From: Nocardia macrotermitis
Lineage (GTDB): Bacteria; Actinomycetota; Actinomycetes; Mycobacteriales; Mycobacteriaceae
Assembly: GCF_009604405.1 (NCBI RefSeq)
Contig: NZ_WEGK01000001.1
Span: 558,001 to 622,000 of the forward strand
Reading direction: 5' to 3'
Length of the DNA stretch: 64,000 bases
Position numbers and translations under genes: made by a program. Of the stretch, positions 25,684-34,280 are shown in pieces (the stretch's first letter is position 1; every line of letters begins with the position of its first letter). The notes beneath the pieces were generated by a model. The model had not been told where the DNA came from, ran no database searches, and was given only the letters and a program-made list of their open reading frames with translations.

Positions 25684-25961
25684 AGAAATCGAATGGAACG
25701 CTGCGAACCGCTCTGGGGTTTCGGAAAACCTGAGATGCATGTGCATGGTGCGCTTGAGATCTCGGTTTATCCAGTGTTCTCCTGGAGACACCCCGGCGAC
25801 AGGGGAAACGGATCGGCAAGCCACTCAACCGAATTGGCCCTCGGATGCGGCTCGATCCACAGCGTACCCGAGTCCGCGTCGTTCGTCCGCAGGTCGGCGA
25901 GTGAGGTGTTTCGTCGTCGCGGGATCCCAATCGACGCCATGAAATATGAAGGGGCGGAACC

Positions 25962-26144
25962 ATGTTGAAATCCCAACCGGATTGCGCGTTGCCTCGGCGA
26001 TCACCCGGCGCCCACTGGGCGTGGTCGGCGAACTGCCCGGACGCGGGCACGCTACCGGAGGTGGACGATCCGACCCCGGAGCTGATCCACCGCGTCCGGG
26101 ATGCGTTGCGCGCCTGGGCGTCCACCGATCCGGCCGCGAGGTGA
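25962..26144 (+). CDS. Small hypothetical protein divergent from the XRE gene
   Basis: 60 residues, ATG with a GGGGCGG stretch upstream. Cys8 and Cys25 are present; the C-terminal half is an acidic helix (TPELIHRVRDALRAWAS). No family recognised, but short genes of this size commonly lie opposite XRE/DUF397 pairs. It ends 6 bp before the next small gene. Confidence 0.6.
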   Translation: MLKSQPDCALPRRSPGAHWAWSANCPDAGTLPEVDDPTPELIHRVRDALRAWASTDPAAR

Positions 26145-26150
26145 CGGACC

Positions 26151-26339
26151 GTGGTCGAAATCCTTCCGCCGACCGATCACGCACCGCTGGCAGTGATGTC
26201 GATCGAACTCGCCCACCGAATCATGCAGTGGCACATCGACTGTCCGGTCACCATCTGCGCGGTCAAACGCCAGGCGAAGACCCGCCTGATCCAGGCGCAA
26301 CGTCTCGTTCCCGCCGATCAGCCACACTTCGGCATCTGA
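26151..26339 (+). CDS. Small hypothetical protein
   Basis: 62 residues, GTG start with GAGGTG about 7 bases upstream. A helix with SIELAHRIMQWHIDC, then a basic stretch AVKRQAKTRL. The helix-plus-single-Cys pattern resembles the small protein at 42015, also next to an XRE/DUF397 pair. Probably in one transcript with the preceding gene. Function unknown. Confidence 0.6.
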   Translation: MVEILPPTDHAPLAVMSIELAHRIMQWHIDCPVTICAVKRQAKTRLIQAQRLVPADQPHFGI

Positions 26340-26505
26340 ACGCGGCCCGATGAGTAACCCACACAACGGAGGTTGTCAGGAAGATAGAACCGACCGCCCC
26401 TCCCTGGGGCGGGAGTGAACGATCGGCCATAGTCCCTGACTCTACATAGCTTGCGGTCCTGAAGTCGAACACGCAGTGACTTCGAATTGCCCTCCGGGAC
26501 AACGA

Positions 26506-26542
26506 GAACGGGCCGCGTCGTCCATGACGACGCGGCCCGTTC
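26506..26542. terminator. Hairpin terminator after ohr
   Basis: 17-bp perfect stem GAACGGGCCGCGTCGTC (26506-26522) with complement 26526-26542 and a 3-nt loop, 11 bp past the ohr stop. It also lies downstream of the convergent small genes. Confidence 0.8.
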
Positions 26543-26552
26543 CCCGGGGAGA

Positions 26553-26975
26553 TCAGTCCTCGGCGACGATCACGCGGACGTCGATGTTGCCGCGGGTGGC
26601 GTTGGAGTAGGGGCAGACCTGGTGGGCGGCGTCGGCCAGTTCCTGGGCCTGGTCGCGGGTCAGGTGCGGGAGGGTGACCTCGAGGGTCACTTCCAGCTTG
26701 AAGCCGCCCTCGTCGTTGGGGCCGATGCCGACGCGGGCGCCGACGGCGGAGTCGTCGATGTTCGCCTTGGCCTTGGTGCCGACCATGCGCAGCGCGGAGT
26801 GGAAGCACGCCGAGTATCCGGCGGCGAAGAGCTGCTCCGGGTTGGTGCCCTCGCCCGAGCCGCCCATCTCCTTCGGGAAGGCCAGGGCCGCATCGATTTT
26901 GTTGTCGGTGGTGCGGACGTGACCGTTGCGGCCGTCGCCGGTGGACAGCGCCTCTGCCGTGTACAGGACCTGCAT
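26553..26975 (-). CDS. ohr: Organic hydroperoxide resistance protein Ohr
   Basis: 140-residue OsmC/Ohr-family thiol peroxidase that reduces organic hydroperoxides with lipoylated-protein electrons. Both catalytic cysteines are present in their contexts: YSACFHSA (Cys57) and VCPYSNATRGN (Cys121). Length and the N-terminal VLYTAEALSTGDGRNG are standard. It follows the MarR-type regulator by one base and is co-transcribed with it. Confidence 0.96.
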   Translation of the reverse strand: MQVLYTAEALSTGDGRNGHVRTTDNKIDAALAFPKEMGGSGEGTNPEQLFAAGYSACFHSALRMVGTKAKANIDDSAVGARVGIGPNDEGGFKLEVTLEVTLPHLTRDQAQELADAAHQVCPYSNATRGNIDVRVIVAED

Positions 26976-26976
26976 C

Positions 26977-27426
26977 TCAGTTCTCCTTCGCGGTATGGGC
27001 GCTCAATGCGCCGTTGAGGCGCTGCAGCAGTGCGTACAGCGTCCCGATATCTTCCGATGACATTCCGGCGGCCTCGCCGATCTCGGCCGGGATGCCGCAG
27101 GCGCGTGCCCGCAGCGCCCGACCGGATTCGGTGAGCTCGATCTCGACGCGGCGCTCATCGACCGCCGAACGATTCCGCGTCACCAAACCAGCCACTTCGA
27201 GCCGCTTGAGCAGCGGCGACAACGTGCCCGAATCCAACTTCAGCGCCGCGCACAACTCCCCGACGCTGCGACCCTCCCGCTGCTCCCACAGCGCCAGCAT
27301 CACCAGATACTGCGGATAGGTCAGCCCCATCGCCTCCAGCTTCGGCCGGTACACCGCCGTCATCGACCGCGATGCGGAGTACAGCGCGAAGCACAGCTGC
27401 TGATCCAGAGCCAGTTGATCGGTCAC
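26977..27426 (-). CDS. ohrR: MarR-family redox sensor OhrR
   Basis: 149 residues with the OhrR reactive cysteine near the N-terminus (QQLCFALYSASR, Cys12) and a winged helix (YLVMLALWEQREGRSVGEL, LDSGTLSPLLKRLEVAGLVTR). GTG at 27426 is preferred, giving MTDQLALDQQLCF; a TTG at 27447 would add seven residues that overlap the operator. OhrR represses ohr and itself until its cysteine is oxidised by organic peroxides. Confidence 0.94.
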   Translation of the reverse strand: MTDQLALDQQLCFALYSASRSMTAVYRPKLEAMGLTYPQYLVMLALWEQREGRSVGELCAALKLDSGTLSPLLKRLEVAGLVTRNRSAVDERRVEIELTESGRALRARACGIPAEIGEAAGMSSEDIGTLYALLQRLNGALSAHTAKEN

Positions 27427-27444
27427 GTCCAACAATGTAGTACA

Positions 27445-27463
27445 CAACTAAGTTGCGCGCAAC
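27445..27463. promoter_or_regulatory. Candidate OhrR operator
   Basis: Two overlapping palindromes upstream of ohrR: CAACTAAGTTG (27445-27455) and GTTGCGCGCAAC (27452-27463, perfect 12-bp). They lie 19-37 bp before the chosen GTG. OhrR sites in other bacteria are comparable short inverted repeats. Confidence 0.5.
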
Positions 27464-27481
27464 CATTCCTGAACGATCCCG

Positions 27482-28351
27482 TCACCGGGCGACGACCGCA
27501 GATACGGCGTCCAGCGCGGGCCGCGGCACACGCCCCAGAATCTCGCCCAGATCCCCGCCAGGAGTCCCGGTCCACCCCTCACGAAACGCGCGATAAACCC
27601 CGAGCAGCACATCGGCCATCTCCCCCGAAATCCCCTGTGAGACAACCATATTCAGGAACTCCTCATCCCCGACGGGCCGATATTCGATCCGCCTCCCCGC
27701 AATCGTCCCCGCCAACTCCGCCAGATCGTCCCAGTCGACACTGTCCGCCGAGGTCAACGTGCAACACCGCCCGCGATACCGATCGTCGACGAGCACCCGC
27801 GCGGCAGCCTCGGCAAGATCATCGATGTGCGCCGGAGCACAGCGCGCCCGCCCCGCCGGAGCCGCGAGCACCCCCGCGCCGATCGCCGTCGCCACATCAC
27901 GACCGACCGTCTGCGCCAGCCCGTACGTGGTGCGCAGAATCGTCGCCTCCCCGGACAGGTTGCGCAGCAACGCTTCCGAAGCCGCGAAGTCGGACATCAT
28001 CGGCGGCGGATACTGCTCGGGATCGGGCCAACTCACATAGACGATGCGCGGCACACCCGCCGCCACGGCCGCCCGGATCGCCGCGGCATGCTGCACGCCC
28101 CGACGCTCGGCCGGGGTGCCGTAGTTGGTGCCGTTGATCAGCACCGCCGTCACCCCGTCGAACGCGGCCATCATCGAGTCGGGCACATCGAAATCGAAGC
28201 GCCGCAAGGCAATTCCGGACCCGGCCAGCGCACCGACCGCCTCCGGATCACGAGTGCCACCGACGATGTCCACATCGGGAACCAACCGCCGCAACCCATC
28301 CAGCACGGGCCGCCCGAACAGTTCGCCGCCGACTCCGGTCACGAGAAACAT
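27482..28351 (-). CDS. NmrA-like NAD(P)-binding protein
   Basis: 289 residues. Atypical-SDR Rossmann start MFLVTGVGGELFGRPVLDGL, then VGGTRDP and GVTAVLINGTNYGT, and PRIVYVSWPDP where classical enzymes have the catalytic Tyr. This matches the NmrA/NAD(P)H-binding group, which includes quinone oxidoreductases and redox-sensing proteins. The ATG at 28351 fits the Rossmann start; an upstream ATG at 28387 lies inside an operator. It is divergent from a TetR regulator with twin operators between. Confidence 0.85.
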   Translation of the reverse strand: MFLVTGVGGELFGRPVLDGLRRLVPDVDIVGGTRDPEAVGALAGSGIALRRFDFDVPDSMMAAFDGVTAVLINGTNYGTPAERRGVQHAAAIRAAVAAGVPRIVYVSWPDPEQYPPPMMSDFAASEALLRNLSGEATILRTTYGLAQTVGRDVATAIGAGVLAAPAGRARCAPAHIDDLAEAAARVLVDDRYRGRCCTLTSADSVDWDDLAELAGTIAGRRIEYRPVGDEEFLNMVVSQGISGEMADVLLGVYRAFREGWTGTPGGDLGEILGRVPRPALDAVSAVVAR

Positions 28352-28379
28352 ACGAACCCCTGTAATCTCCGAAATGAAC

Positions 28380-28423
28380 CGGGTCATTTGACCCGCTTGA
28401 AACTATACGGGTCAGATGACCCG
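28380..28423. promoter_or_regulatory. Twin TetR operators
   Basis: Two perfect 16-bp palindromes of identical design, CGGGTCA-NN-TGACCCG, at 28380-28395 and 28408-28423, centres 28 bp apart. They fill the gap between the NmrA-like gene and the TetR gene, so one repressor can block both promoters. Confidence 0.85.
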
Positions 28424-28445
28424 CTTACCAGACGGGAGTGTGCCG

Positions 28446-29027
28446 GTGCCCGACCGCCCGCTGCGTGCCGACGCGCGCGACAACCGCACCAAGATCCTCG
28501 CCGCGGCCCGATCCGCCTTCGACGACCTGGGCCCCCAGGCGAATCTGCGCGAGATCGCCCGCCGCGCGAACGTCGCCCAGGGCACCGTGCACCGCCACTT
28601 CCCCACCAAACAGGCCCTGTTCGCCGCGATCATCACCGACCGACTCCACGAACTGACGCAACTCGCACAGGACCTGCGCGCCGAACACGACCCCGGCGAC
28701 GCCTTCCTGGCGTTTCTCACCGCGACCGTCGTCAATGCTCGCGACAACCGTTCCATGGCAGCGGTTTTCGAGGAGGCCGGTAGTACCGAGGAGATGCGCG
28801 AGGCGGGTCGGCAGATGGACGCCGAACTCACTCACCTGCTCGAACAGGCCCAAGCTCAGGGCACCATCCGCGATGACGTCGACTTGGCCGACATCCACGC
28901 CATCGCCGCCGCGGTGCTGGCCGTCGACGCCCACCCCGCTCCCGGCGACACCGACCGAACCCGCCGTGTCACCATCGTGCTGGACGGCCTGCGACCGCCT
29001 CGCTCCCGGGACGCCGCCGAACCATGA
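28446..29027 (+). CDS. TetR-family regulator
   Basis: 193 residues with HTH RTKILAAARSAFDDLGPQANLREIARRANVAQGTVHRHFPTKQALF. The longest frame begins at an ATG (28416) inside the second operator; GTG at 28446 is more likely because GGGAG lies 7 bases upstream and the protein then starts with PDRPLRADARDN. It most likely represses the divergent NmrA-like oxidoreductase through the twin palindromes. Confidence 0.9.
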   Translation: MPDRPLRADARDNRTKILAAARSAFDDLGPQANLREIARRANVAQGTVHRHFPTKQALFAAIITDRLHELTQLAQDLRAEHDPGDAFLAFLTATVVNARDNRSMAAVFEEAGSTEEMREAGRQMDAELTHLLEQAQAQGTIRDDVDLADIHAIAAAVLAVDAHPAPGDTDRTRRVTIVLDGLRPPRSRDAAEP

Positions 29028-29253
29028 TCAGTCGGCGAACAGCGACGGCCGACTCCCGAATCTGCTGTGGTGGAACAGCTTTCACGAATCGGACAGAACA
29101 CGGGTGATGAGGGTGGTGTTCGATCAACCCACCCACCGCGATGAGGTACCGTGTTCGGCCGCCACCACAGCGGCCGAGAGTTGGATCCCGCCACCCGGAT
29201 CCTCGCGGGCACGCCGTCGACGCCACCCACGGTCCGTGCGGAAGTGGCGTCCC

Positions 29254-30024
29254 TCAGTCCTCGATCGGCGGAATGTTCGCCAGCCGTTCGGCTTCCGCGT
29301 CGACGGCGGCGGCATCCATGTACGCCTCGGTGGTCAGTTCGAGCATGCTGGCCCAGCGGGTGATGCGGGGTTGCCAGCGCTGGATGTAGGCGTGGGCGTG
29401 GGCCGCTTCGGGGATGTTGCCACTGGCTTCGGCGGCGGTCCGGGCGGCGGTGGCGGCCGACACCGTGTTCTCGGCCAGGGCCAGCTGTTCGCGGCAGTGG
29501 TCGGGGGTGAAGATCTCCTCGCGGACAGTGTCGGCCTCGAGATGCAGGTTGGAGATCAAGCCGCGGAGCCGGGGATCGAGGGGTTGGATGCTGGGGCGGC
29601 CCGCGTCCGCGGCGGCCTTGGCGCGGCGGGCGCGACGTTCGGCGTCACGACGATCCCATTCGGCCAACTGCTCGCGATAGTCCTCGACATCGGTCACGCT
29701 CACCGTGCGGTAGACCAGCGGCGCGGCCAACGACATCCGTTCCGCGCCTTCGTGATCGAAGATCACCGCGCCGACGCGCTGGACCGGCTGCCCCGGCTCG
29801 GGACGATCCTCGACCAGGGCGTCCAGCACATCGTGGTAGTGCTGCTCGGTGATCTCGTCACAGCTGACGTCGAACAGCGCGGTACCCACCTCGATGAAGG
29901 TGCGGCAGACCCGGCCGGTGACCTCCTCGGGCGAACCGAACTGTCCCCCACCGCGATCCACCCGGCTGGTGCCGTCGAACCTGGTGTAGGTGATTTCCCA
30001 GCTGTAGGTGTCGGGCCCGTCCAT
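29254..30024 (-). CDS. Hypothetical protein
   Basis: 256 residues, ATG at 30024 with GGAGG 8 bases upstream. The N-terminal 100 residues are mixed alpha/beta with aromatic residues (SWEITYTRFDG); residues about 120-150 form a highly charged helix (EDYREQLAEWDRRDAERRAR); the C-terminal 100 residues look like a helical hairpin rich in Ala and Glu. No signal peptide or membrane segment. No family recognised. It stands alone, with 95 bp to the UbiB-like gene. Confidence 0.65.
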   Translation of the reverse strand: MDGPDTYSWEITYTRFDGTSRVDRGGGQFGSPEEVTGRVCRTFIEVGTALFDVSCDEITEQHYHDVLDALVEDRPEPGQPVQRVGAVIFDHEGAERMSLAAPLVYRTVSVTDVEDYREQLAEWDRRDAERRARRAKAAADAGRPSIQPLDPRLRGLISNLHLEADTVREEIFTPDHCREQLALAENTVSAATAARTAAEASGNIPEAAHAHAYIQRWQPRITRWASMLELTTEAYMDAAAVDAEAERLANIPPIED

Positions 30025-30119
30025 CGCTGTCCTCCGTCGGCACATGATCGGTTGGCCTGCATGAAAAAATCCGGTACAGCACCGTAGCTCACGACCGGGA
30101 TCGACAGGCCGGAGATCAA

Positions 30120-31616
30120 CTAGTCCGCGGGAAGTTCGACACCCTCCGCGGCGGCCTTGGCGACCACCTCGTCGGGAAATACATTGCGGAACAGGTACAG
30201 ATCCTGCCCCAACCGCCAGCCCGGCGCCAGCGCAACAGCGTAGCGTTCGAAATACCCGAGCTGCTTACCCATCAGAATCAGCTGCTCAGGACCGAAAGCG
30301 CCACGCCGCTTACCGAATTCGACCAGCCGCGCGGCAACCTTGCCCATATCCAGTTTGGCGAGTTTGCCCGACAGCACCGGCGCGAGCGCGGTCGCCAGCT
30401 GGCGGCCGATGGTCGCATCGTCACCGGCATCGGCCTCGACCAGATCCAACTCCCGCAACGCGCGCGCCACCGGCCGGAAATCCCCGTCGATGGCACTGGC
30501 GTGGAACAGCGCGCGCACGAAATCCCGCCACGGCGGCGTCATCGTGCCGACGATCCCGAAATCGAGCATCGCCGCCCGCCCGTCGTCCAGCAGCCACAGA
30601 TTGCCCGCGTGCACGTCGCCGTGGAAAAGCCCGTGCACCACAACGCTTTCCAGCCACGCCTTGACCAACCGCCGGATCAGCAACTCCGGATCCGGATACG
30701 CCGCGCGGATATCGTCGAACCGGTCCAGCGGCAGCCCGCTCATCCGTTCCATGCACAGCACCCGCGGCCCCGAATACTCCGGATACACCTCGGGAATCGC
30801 GACCCCGGCGTTGTCGCCGAAGGCGTGCAGATTCTCCCGGGCGCGGGCCTGATTGGCCGCCTCGTTGCGGAAATCCAGTTCGGCGACGGTCGTCTCGTAC
30901 AGATCGCGAACCACGCCACCGACATTGGCGACCCGCGCGTTCTCCGACCGCCGCTCCATCATCCGCGCCAACCGGAACGCCGCGCGCAGATCCACGATCA
31001 TCCGCCGCGCGATATCGGGCCGCTGCACCTTCACCACCGCGGGTCGCCCGTCGGCCAGCACACACCCGTGCACCTGCGCCACCGACGCCGCCGACAGCGG
31101 GGTGTTGTCGAACTCGCGGAACAACTCCTCGATCGGATGCCCCAGATCGGCCTCGACGATCCTGCGCGCATCCACGCCGGGGAACGGCGGCACGTCGTCC
31201 AGGCAGCGCAGACAGGCGTCGGCGAGTTCGGGCGGGAACGCACCCGGCGAGGAGGCGATCAACTGCCCGAGCTTGACGAACATCGGGCCGAGCATCTCGA
31301 AGCCGTCGACCACGCCGTCGGCCATGGCGTGCCGCCGCTTGGCCCTGCGCAGCCCGCCGCGCATCACCCGGCGCAGCGTGCAGCCGCCGAGCACCGAGCC
31401 GATGACCGCGGTCCGCCGGAACTCCGCGAACCCGAATTTCTCCAGTGCCGGACGCACCACCCGCTCATCCGACGGAGTCGAGGCCGTCACCGATTCCGCC
31501 GTCACCGTGCGCCCGCCGCATCCGCGCGACCGTCCCACCGCGTGCTGCCCGATATGCCGACCATCTCCTCGCTCGCCGTCCGCATCGCTCTCGACCACCT
31601 CGTCCGTATCACTCAC
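30120..31616 (-). CDS. ABC1/UbiB-family atypical kinase (AarF-like)
   Basis: 498 residues. UbiB-family motifs in order: KxGQ as FVKLGQLIASSP, the A-rich loop ASVAQVH, the lysine AVVKVQRP, the catalytic loop HGDVHAGNLW and the metal motif LDFGIVG. Such proteins are ATPases or kinases that support isoprenoid-lipid (quinone) metabolism; actinobacteria have several whose targets are unknown. The first 50 residues are low-complexity, so the GTG start at 31616 is uncertain. Same strand as the antigen-85-type gene upstream, 96 bp apart. Confidence 0.9.
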   Translation of the reverse strand: MSDTDEVVESDADGERGDGRHIGQHAVGRSRGCGGRTVTAESVTASTPSDERVVRPALEKFGFAEFRRTAVIGSVLGGCTLRRVMRGGLRRAKRRHAMADGVVDGFEMLGPMFVKLGQLIASSPGAFPPELADACLRCLDDVPPFPGVDARRIVEADLGHPIEELFREFDNTPLSAASVAQVHGCVLADGRPAVVKVQRPDIARRMIVDLRAAFRLARMMERRSENARVANVGGVVRDLYETTVAELDFRNEAANQARARENLHAFGDNAGVAIPEVYPEYSGPRVLCMERMSGLPLDRFDDIRAAYPDPELLIRRLVKAWLESVVVHGLFHGDVHAGNLWLLDDGRAAMLDFGIVGTMTPPWRDFVRALFHASAIDGDFRPVARALRELDLVEADAGDDATIGRQLATALAPVLSGKLAKLDMGKVAARLVEFGKRRGAFGPEQLILMGKQLGYFERYAVALAPGWRLGQDLYLFRNVFPDEVVAKAAAEGVELPAD

Positions 31617-31712
31617 CCTGCCGACCGAACGGCCCCGGATCGCAGCCCCGCCCGGACACCGGCATCCAGGTGTACGGCACCGAGTGTACGACCCGGACGC
31701 CGGGGTCCCGGT

Positions 31713-32723
31713 TCACGCCGGAACGCCGAGCCCCGCCGCCAGCACCGGCCAGGATCGTTTCAGCGCATCCTGCCAATATCCCCAGGAATGCGTGCCCGCC
31801 GGTTCGAAATCGAAGGTCGCGGGGATGCCGAGTTGTCCGAGACGGGTGCGCAGATTGTGCGTACACCAGTTCACCGCCGCCTCGATGACGCCGCCGATCA
31901 CCATCTGATCGGCGTAACCCGACACCCCGGGCAGCATGTGCGGGCCGTTGTAGGTGTCGTACATCCCGGGTATGCCCGAACCACTCGAAACGAACAGTTT
32001 CAGCCCGCGCAGCCCGGCGGCGTGCACGTACGGATCGTTGGCGGCCCACATCGGATCGTCGTCGGGTCCGTACATGTTCACCGTGTCCCCGCCGCCCCAG
32101 TCCTCGACCGCGAGTTTCACGAATTCCCGCCCGATCGGATCGCTGATCTGCGCACATCCGCTGTAGGCGGCGACCGCGCGGTACAGGCCGGGTTTCGCGA
32201 TCGGCAGCTGTAGTACCGAGGTACCCGAAGTCGACAGTCCCGCAACGGCATTCGCACCGGTGGTGGCGAAATTCGCGGCGATCAGCGGCGGCAGTTCCGC
32301 GGTCAGGAACGTCTTCCATTTGTACAGACCGAGTTTCGGATCCCGCGCCCGCCAGTCGGTGTAGTAACTCCACCGCCCGCCGACGGGTTGCACCACGATC
32401 ACCTGTTTACCCGACAGGAACCGCTGCACATCGGTATTACGCTGCCAGGTCGCCGAATCCTGCCCTCCCCCACCGCCGTTGAGCAGATACAGCACCCCCG
32501 CGGGCGCTTTCGGATCGGCCGGACGCTGGACGTTCACCATGATGTTGGTGTTCATCGCGGCCGAATGTACGCGCAGCTGAACGGTATTCGCGTTCACCGG
32601 CCAGGTGCCCGTCACCGCCGAGCCGTCGGGAGCGTCGGCCGCACCGGGCGCGGCGGCCAGCACAGCCGCCACCACGCTCGCCACGGCCGCTAACACACTG
32701 GTACGCAATATATTTCGATTCAT
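31713..32723 (-). CDS. Secreted antigen-85-type esterase (mycolyltransferase-like)
   Basis: 336 residues. A Sec signal peptide (MNRNILRTSVLAAVASVVAAVLAA...) ends near residue 30. The alpha/beta-hydrolase domain has LYLLNGGGGGQDSATW, the nucleophile GLSTSG, and the catalytic His in GTHSWGYW. Antigen-85 proteins transfer mycolates to trehalose and arabinogalactan in the cell envelope. The ATG at 32723 is chosen for the signal peptide; the longer frame has no such N-terminus. A paralogue lies 1.6 kb upstream. Confidence 0.9.
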   Translation of the reverse strand: MNRNILRTSVLAAVASVVAAVLAAAPGAADAPDGSAVTGTWPVNANTVQLRVHSAAMNTNIMVNVQRPADPKAPAGVLYLLNGGGGGQDSATWQRNTDVQRFLSGKQVIVVQPVGGRWSYYTDWRARDPKLGLYKWKTFLTAELPPLIAANFATTGANAVAGLSTSGTSVLQLPIAKPGLYRAVAAYSGCAQISDPIGREFVKLAVEDWGGGDTVNMYGPDDDPMWAANDPYVHAAGLRGLKLFVSSGSGIPGMYDTYNGPHMLPGVSGYADQMVIGGVIEAAVNWCTHNLRTRLGQLGIPATFDFEPAGTHSWGYWQDALKRSWPVLAAGLGVPA

Positions 32724-32779
32724 GAAAACTCTCGATGCCACGCCCGGCCTCGACCGGACAAGGTGATTGGACGCGAGTA

Positions 32780-32814
32780 TGCCTGCCGGGCACGATAATT
32801 CGTCCCGGCAGGCA
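32780..32814 (-). terminator. Hairpin terminator after the lipase gene
   Basis: 11-bp perfect stem TGCCTGCCGGG (32780-32790) with complement 32804-32814 and inner partial pairing. It is 16 bp past the stop of the lipase gene and upstream of the antigen-85-type gene, so these two are separate transcripts. Confidence 0.7.
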
Positions 32815-32830
32815 ACCCGTGATGAAGGAT

Positions 32831-34051
32831 CTACAGCTTCCCGCCACCACCGAACAGCCACGGATTGAAGGTGCACTTCAGCGGCGCACCCGGATCGAGA
32901 GTGTTGAGGATGATCGAGAGCACCCGCGGCGAGTACATCATCGTCAGATGATCGGACAGGTCCTGGTCACAGCCGTCCTGCAGGGTGATGTTGTGCACCG
33001 TCGCACCCGGACCGGGTTGCAGGAACGTCAGCGTGTACGGCGTGGTGACCTCGTCGTAGCGGGTCCCCACAACCGTGTAGTTCACCCCGGGCACGGTGTC
33101 ACCGCCCGCGTTGAGCTTGTTGATGAAGTCCGAACCGACGGTCTGCTGAATTCCCGAGTGCCCCACGAAGATCTCGACCAGACCCAGCACATCGATGCCG
33201 AAGTTGTTGACCGCGCGCCCCAACGCGCCGATCCCGTCCAGGGTCGTACCGTGATTGGTTGCGCCGAAAGTCATCTCGTGATCGACCTTGGCCGCACCGC
33301 CCTCGAATTTCAGGTACCACCGCGACATCGGCCCGCCCTGCGAATGGGCGACGATATTCACCTTCGGCGCACCGGTGGCCGCGAGCACCCGATCGACGAA
33401 CGCCGAGAGCTGCTTGGCCGAATCCGGGATGTTCTCGGTACCGTTCGCACCCGGCAGCACCGACCCCAGACCGCCACCGGCCAGCAGATTCGACTGACCG
33501 TAGTTGAACGTGTAGACGCAGTACCCGGCGTTCTTGATCGGCTGGCTGATGTACGCGAAGTTGTCGTACGCGTTCTCCCAGGTCCCGTGCACCAGCACCA
33601 CCGGCTCGGGATGCTGCGCGGTCGGCTTGCAGCCCCAGTCGTTGGTGCCCGGCGGCGCCACGTTCGGATGCAGCAGCGCATAACCGAAGGCGGCCAGGAA
33701 CGCGGTGCTCGCCGGGCCGTAACCGACTGTGTCCGAGGATGTTCCGCCCTGCGAGCCCGAACTCGAGCCCGAACCGCCGTAGCAGTCACCGGACCCGTTG
33801 CCCGACCCCGCGCCGCTGCCCGAGGTGCACGCCGAACCCGTACCGGCGCTACCGGTATCGACGATCGGCTTGGCGGCCTTGTTCTTCAACCCCTTCGCGA
33901 TGAAATCGGCGAGCGTTTGCCCGGTCGGACGCTGGGCCGGTGCCGGTGCCGGGGCGGCGCTCGCACCGACGCTGCCGAAACCGACGGTGAGCAGTGTGAC
34001 GCCCAGGAGAACCACGGCGCGTAACGACCGGACACGGGTAGTTCGTCTCAT
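32831..34051 (-). CDS. Secreted triacylglycerol-lipase-like alpha/beta hydrolase
   Basis: 406 residues with a signal peptide (SLRAVVLLGVTLLTVGFG, cleavage likely after ASA). A Gly/Ser-rich linker follows, containing two cysteines. The hydrolase core has PVVLVHGTWENAYDN and the nucleophile elbow AHSQGG, as in actinobacterial lipase class 2 / PGAP1-like enzymes. ATG at 34051 with AGGAAGG upstream. Predicted to hydrolyse lipid esters outside the cell. Confidence 0.88.
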   Translation of the reverse strand: MRRTTRVRSLRAVVLLGVTLLTVGFGSVGASAAPAPAPAQRPTGQTLADFIAKGLKNKAAKPIVDTGSAGTGSACTSGSGAGSGNGSGDCYGGSGSSSGSQGGTSSDTVGYGPASTAFLAAFGYALLHPNVAPPGTNDWGCKPTAQHPEPVVLVHGTWENAYDNFAYISQPIKNAGYCVYTFNYGQSNLLAGGGLGSVLPGANGTENIPDSAKQLSAFVDRVLAATGAPKVNIVAHSQGGPMSRWYLKFEGGAAKVDHEMTFGATNHGTTLDGIGALGRAVNNFGIDVLGLVEIFVGHSGIQQTVGSDFINKLNAGGDTVPGVNYTVVGTRYDEVTTPYTLTFLQPGPGATVHNITLQDGCDQDLSDHLTMMYSPRVLSIILNTLDPGAPLKCTFNPWLFGGGGKL

Positions 34052-34240
34052 TCCAAACCTTCCTGCTGAACCACGGTGTTCTCGGTTCCGTTGCCCGGCA
34101 AGCGATATCCGGGCATCGGAAACTGCGCTCACGCTAGGTTCCGGGCAGGGCGGCTCGATACGGTGCGACCAGGGCTCTTCGAAAACTCACTAGCGCACCG
34201 GGCGGTCCCGGTGAGAGTGCACAACCGCGATATGGGCATG

Positions 34241-34272
34241 AAAAAGACGAGGAAGGTTCGGAAGTACCGAAC
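34241..34272 (-). terminator. Rho-independent terminator with U-tract
   Basis: On the minus strand a GTTCGG...CCGAAC stem (34256-34261 with 34267-34272) with a 5-nt loop is followed after 10 nt by TTTTT (34241-34245). It lies just past the stop of the second antigen-85-type gene. Confidence 0.6.
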
Positions 34273-34280
34273 GCCGACGC

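Noticed and set aside
34241..34272. A riboswitch or attenuator instead of a terminator
   Set aside because: It lies behind a stop codon and ends in a T-run, and no leader gene follows closely.
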